A DNA stretch of 9,750 nt from Eubacterium sp. GTDB taxonomy: Bacteria > Bacillota > Clostridia > Lachnospirales > Lachnospiraceae. The position numbers and the translations under genes are program-made. The stretch spans positions 1 to 9,750 of the forward strand of contig JAJGAH010000060.1 in the NCBI GenBank assembly GCA_020844525.1, read 5' to 3'. Numbering within the stretch: the first letter of the stretch is position 1; every line of letters begins with the position of its first letter. The notes under the pieces are model-generated. The model was not told the DNA's origin and did not search any database. It saw only the letters and a list, made by a program, of their open reading frames with translations. Shown piece after piece: positions 7,371 to 9,750 of the stretch.

Positions 7371-8291
7371 ATGGTAGATATTCTGGTAGCAGCCTATAAT
7401 GGAGTGAAATATCTGGCCAGACAGCTGAACTCGCTTCTGGCACAGACAGAGAAGCAGATCCGGATTCTTGTCCGGGATGACGGTTCTTCCGACGGTACAG
7501 ATCGTCTCCTTGCAGATTACGAACAGAGGTACCCGGAGATTATTCATGTGATTCGCGATGCGGTGCACTGCGGAGGGCCCGCGCCGAATTTTATGGAACT
7601 GGTGAAGCATGCGGAAGCGGAATACATCATGTTCTGTGATCAGGATGACTTCTGGAAGAAGGACAAGGTCAGCAGAACGCTGGAGTTCATGCGGGAAAGA
7701 GAAAGCCTCCGGGGGCAGGACTGTCCCATCCTTGTATTTTCGGATTATATCGTATCTGATGCCGCGCTGCATCCGTTGCCGGTGAAGGAGAAACAGCTGC
7801 AGGTCTATGGATATCATACGGACTTCAGCCATCTGCTTGTGCAGAATTATATTACGGGCTGTACGACAATGATGAACCGTGCCGCATACCGACTGATGGG
7901 AGATTATGACAGACGGATTCTGATGCATGACTGGTGGGCGGCACAGTATGTCAGTGCGCTCGGAGAGATCGTCCATCTTCCAGAGAAGCTGATGTATTAT
8001 TGTCAGCATGGGGATAATGTGGTCAGCGCTGTTAATGTACGGAGTTTTTCATACCGGGTCGGCAAGCTGCGGGATAAAAACACCAGGAAACAGCTGCAGC
8101 AGAACTTTGCGGAGGCTGGCTTGCTGTATGAGCGATTCGGCAGTATAATGCCTGCAGAAAAGCGGGAGATACTTGAAGAATTTCTCCGTATACCCGGCTA
8201 TGCCAAGCCGAAGAGAATGGCGGCACTGCTAAAGGGACATTTTTTGAAGGGTGACCTGGTCAGGGTACTGGGGCAGCTGTACTATGTATAA
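7371..8291 (+). CDS. Glycosyltransferase family 2 (rhamnosyltransferase-like, GT-A fold)
   Basis: Inverting cytosolic glycosyltransferase that probably adds a sugar to the lipid-linked repeat. It is 306 aa. The GT-A nucleotide-binding part starts at once (VDILVAAYNGVKYLARQLNSLL) with VRDDGSSDGT next. The metal-binding acidic motif is FCDQDDFW, with Asp90, Asp92 and Asp93. NYITGCTTMMNR and MHDWWAAQYVSALG (His186, Asp187, Trp188, Trp189) mark the acceptor/base region, and YYCQHGDNVV resembles the YRQHGNN end motif seen in enzymes often annotated as alpha-L-rhamnosyltransferases. That fits the neighbouring dTDP-rhamnose genes, but the donor is an inference. TAGGA at 7356-7360 is a weak, rather distant ribosome site. 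A 203-base gap with a terminator separates it from rfbD, so it may need read-through or a promoter I could not identify. Confidence 0.88.
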   Translation: MVDILVAAYNGVKYLARQLNSLLAQTEKQIRILVRDDGSSDGTDRLLADYEQRYPEIIHVIRDAVHCGGPAPNFMELVKHAEAEYIMFCDQDDFWKKDKVSRTLEFMRERESLRGQDCPILVFSDYIVSDAALHPLPVKEKQLQVYGYHTDFSHLLVQNYITGCTTMMNRAAYRLMGDYDRRILMHDWWAAQYVSALGEIVHLPEKLMYYCQHGDNVVSAVNVRSFSYRVGKLRDKNTRKQLQQNFAEAGLLYERFGSIMPAEKREILEEFLRIPGYAKPKRMAALLKGHFLKGDLVRVLGQLYYV

Positions 8292-8310
8292 ATGAATCAG
8301 TGCTTTCGTT

Positions 8311-8330
8311 TGCAGCTGCTGCAGTGTTTT
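8311..8330 (+). terminator. Weak candidate terminator after the GT2 gene
   Basis: TGCAG 8311-8315 and CTGCA 8319-8323 form a five-pair stem with a three-base loop, followed by GTGTTTT. The stem is short and the T tract imperfect. The -35 box of the next promoter overlaps the T tract at 8328. Confidence 0.25.
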
Positions 8331-8356
8331 ACAAGTTCTATATAACATGTTAAAAT
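8328..8356 (+). promoter_or_regulatory. Sigma-A promoter with extended -10, upstream of the membrane-protein pair
   Basis: TTTACA at 8328-8333, a 17-base spacer, the TGT element at 8348-8350 and TAAAAT at 8351-8356. Both hexamers, the spacer length and the extended -10 placement are the same as in the promoter at 1461-1489. Transcription would start near 8363, with a leader of about 68 nt. Confidence 0.75.
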
Positions 8357-8430
8357 AACTGTTTGTGCTGACGGTTATATCAGAGTTTGAGAAAAATATG
8401 TAAGATAGTACGGAATAAGTGAGTGTTCAT

Positions 8431-9528
8431 ATGAAAATATTAAGTCTGGCAGGAATGATCCTGATTTTTCTGGTTCTGCCGATTATTTGTGGCTCTGTTC
8501 TGACAGATCTTCTGCATGTATACCAGGGCAGTAATGGCAGACGGTTCCTCCTGAGTCTTGTGTCGGGCAATCTGCTGATGTGGGCGGCCTTTGAAGCGGT
8601 GGCAGTTCCCCTGATTTTTCTCCGTGCGGATTTCCGAATGGTGATCCTGCTCTGGGCTATCGTTCTTTGTGCCTTTGTGGCTGTATATGCCCTGGTGCGA
8701 AGACGGCTGCCCATTGCAGTAGTACGGGGACGTGATCTGAAAAACGCGGGTATTTTACATGACAGAATTGCAGTGCTTCTGCTTGTGCTGTTTCTGGCAG
8801 TTGTCGCTGTTCAATGTGTTGTTTACTTTTGGGGCATGCATCTCGATGAGGATGATTCCCGTTTTGTGGCGCATTCAGTTTATACCTGGAAGACCAATCA
8901 AATGCTGACTGAAAATCCGGCAACAGGAGAGCTGAATCTGAATAACTGGAACGGAGATTATCTGAAGGACGTGTTTTCGCCGTGGATGATTTATATTGCG
9001 CTGATTGCACGGGTGATTGGTATTCATCCTGCGATCACGGCACATACAATCCTTCCAGTTGTGCTTCTTGTGCTCAGCTATATTGTCTGGTATCTGGCTG
9101 GCTCAGAGTTATTTGAAAATGATAAGCGCAAGACATTTCTGTTTTGCTTTCTAATCGGTATTTTGCAGCTGTTTTTTGCCGGATCTACCCGTACGCAGTC
9201 AGAGTTTACACTCCTTCGTATCTGGCAGGGGAAAGCAGTAGTGGCAGGAATTGGTATTCCGATGATTCTGTATGGTTTTCTCTATTTGTACAGAAAGCAG
9301 GAGGACGAGCGCTTTTTCTGGATGCTGCTGGTTACGGACTGGACATGCTGCCTGTTATCAGGAATGGGGATCATCCTGGCGACAGCAATGATCGGTATGT
9401 ATTCTCTCTGGTATGTGATTGCATTCCGTAAATGGAAAATGATCTGGAAAGTTCCATTGGTTCTGCTCCCGTCCATATTCTATGGGAGCTGTATATATCT
9501 GTACAAGATCGGGAGGCTCGTATTATGA
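8431..9528 (+). CDS. Multi-spanning membrane protein, DUF6077-like (possible GT-C type)
   Basis: I do not know an assigned function. It is 365 aa with about eight to ten hydrophobic segments, starting with KILSLAGMILIFLVLPIICG as an uncleaved first helix. After the fourth or so membrane segment comes HLDEDDSRFVAHSVYTW, with Asp139, Glu140, Asp141 and Asp142. An acidic pair in the first large outer loop is typical of GT-C glycosyltransferases that use polyprenyl-phosphate sugars. FSPWMIYIALIARVIGIHPAITAHTILP and LRIWQGKAVVAGIGIP resemble, from memory, a family (DUF6077) found near polysaccharide genes in Clostridia. ATG 8431 is preferred over GTG 8419, but neither has a good ribosome site, so the start is uncertain. 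The TGA overlaps the next ATG. A role in assembly or decoration of the glycan is inferred from context only. Confidence 0.7.
   Translation: MKILSLAGMILIFLVLPIICGSVLTDLLHVYQGSNGRRFLLSLVSGNLLMWAAFEAVAVPLIFLRADFRMVILLWAIVLCAFVAVYALVRRRLPIAVVRGRDLKNAGILHDRIAVLLLVLFLAVVAVQCVVYFWGMHLDEDDSRFVAHSVYTWKTNQMLTENPATGELNLNNWNGDYLKDVFSPWMIYIALIARVIGIHPAITAHTILPVVLLVLSYIVWYLAGSELFENDKRKTFLFCFLIGILQLFFAGSTRTQSEFTLLRIWQGKAVVAGIGIPMILYGFLYLYRKQEDERFFWMLLVTDWTCCLLSGMGIILATAMIGMYSLWYVIAFRKWKMIWKVPLVLLPSIFYGSCIYLYKIGRLVL
9511..9516 (+). promoter_or_regulatory. Strong ribosome binding site inside the end of the preceding gene
   Basis: GGGAGG lies eight bases before ATG 9525, inside the last codons of the upstream membrane protein. 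It supports the frame at 9525 as a real gene coupled to its neighbour. Confidence 0.75.
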
Positions 9529-9750
9529 GAGATGCAGCAATACAGGTCTTTGATACAGTCCGGGAATCCTTTGCTGGCAACTTCTTCCTGATATTCTGGG
9601 TGCTAAGCCTGGTATATCTGTTTTTTGCGGATAAGGAAAAGCGAAGAATTCTTGTTTATCCATCTATCCTTGCAGGGGTACTGATTATCAACCCTGTCCT
9701 GTACAGATATGTCTGGAGTAAGGTTTTTGACTATGCCTATTGGAGAGCAT
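9525..9750 (+). CDS. Hypothetical membrane protein, 3'-truncated by window edge
   Basis: Partial gene: 75 codons are visible and the frame is open to the end. It begins MRDAAIQVFDTVRESFAGNF, then a hydrophobic helix (FFLIFWVLSLVYLFF), a charged turn (ADKEKRRI) and a second helix (LVYPSILAGVLIINPVLY), ending DYAYWRA. The pattern of an Asn-Pro at the end of the second helix followed by a Tyr-Trp-Arg motif recalls, from memory, a membrane-protein family paired with DUF6077-like proteins in Firmicutes polysaccharide loci; this is not certain. Its ATG overlaps the TGA of the preceding gene by four bases and it has a strong ribosome site, so the two are translationally coupled and may act together. 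Confidence 0.7.
   Translation, partial: MRDAAIQVFDTVRESFAGNFFLIFWVLSLVYLFFADKEKRRILVYPSILAGVLIINPVLYRYVWSKVFDYAYWRA

Noticed and set aside
7239..8009. Minus-strand open frame of 256 codons opposite the GT2 gene
   Set aside because: It is a mirror of the GT2 coding sequence, and its first part would run through the terminator hairpin. The translation shows no domain.
1..9750. CRISPR array, tRNA, rRNA, insertion sequence or phage genes
   Set aside because: No regularly spaced direct repeats, no tRNA-like cloverleaf noticed, and no transposase or integrase motifs in any plausible reading frame.

Overview
The window looks like a chromosomal segment of a low-to-medium GC Firmicute of the class Clostridia, most likely a Lachnospiraceae-type gut anaerobe. 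The basis is the rlmB-sigH gene pair, a sporulation-type SigH sigma factor, AGGAGG-like ribosome binding sites, and a polysaccharide locus whose protein style I associate with that family. No rRNA gene, tRNA, insertion sequence or CRISPR array was recognised. All ten genes lie on the + strand.

Region 1 (1-1437) is housekeeping. It holds the 3' part of rlmB (23S rRNA ribose methyltransferase, running in from the left edge) followed closely by sigH. Region 2 (1438-1613) is a short intergenic stretch with a very good sigma-A promoter (TTTACA, 17 bp, extended -10 TGCTAAAAT) and a structured leader of about 118 nt. Region 3 (1614-7167) is the first exopolysaccharide/capsule block. It contains a WbaP/CpsE-type polyprenyl glycosylphosphotransferase, a GT4 glycosyltransferase, and the dTDP-sugar genes rfbA, rfbB and rfbD, closely spaced or overlapping. 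rfbC (3,5-epimerase) is absent from the window.

Region 4 (7168-7370) has a strong hairpin terminator followed by a second hairpin whose loop is complementary to the first. Region 5 (7371-8291) is a GT2 glycosyltransferase of the type often annotated as rhamnosyltransferase. Region 6 (8292-8430) carries a second promoter with the same hexamers, spacer and TGN element as the first. Region 7 (8431-9750) is a multi-spanning membrane protein with a DEDD motif after a membrane segment (DUF6077-like, possibly GT-C-like). It overlaps by ATGA a second membrane protein that runs off the right edge.

Read together, the locus would put a first hexose phosphate on undecaprenyl phosphate (WbaP-like), extend it with the GT4 and GT2 enzymes, and supply dTDP-6-deoxyhexose, probably dTDP-L-rhamnose if an epimerase exists elsewhere. 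The two large membrane proteins may modify or assemble the glycan on the outer face of the membrane. Most gene families here are well known. The less ordinary parts are the regulatory DNA (twin promoters, hairpin pairs), the missing epimerase and the poorly characterised membrane-protein pair.
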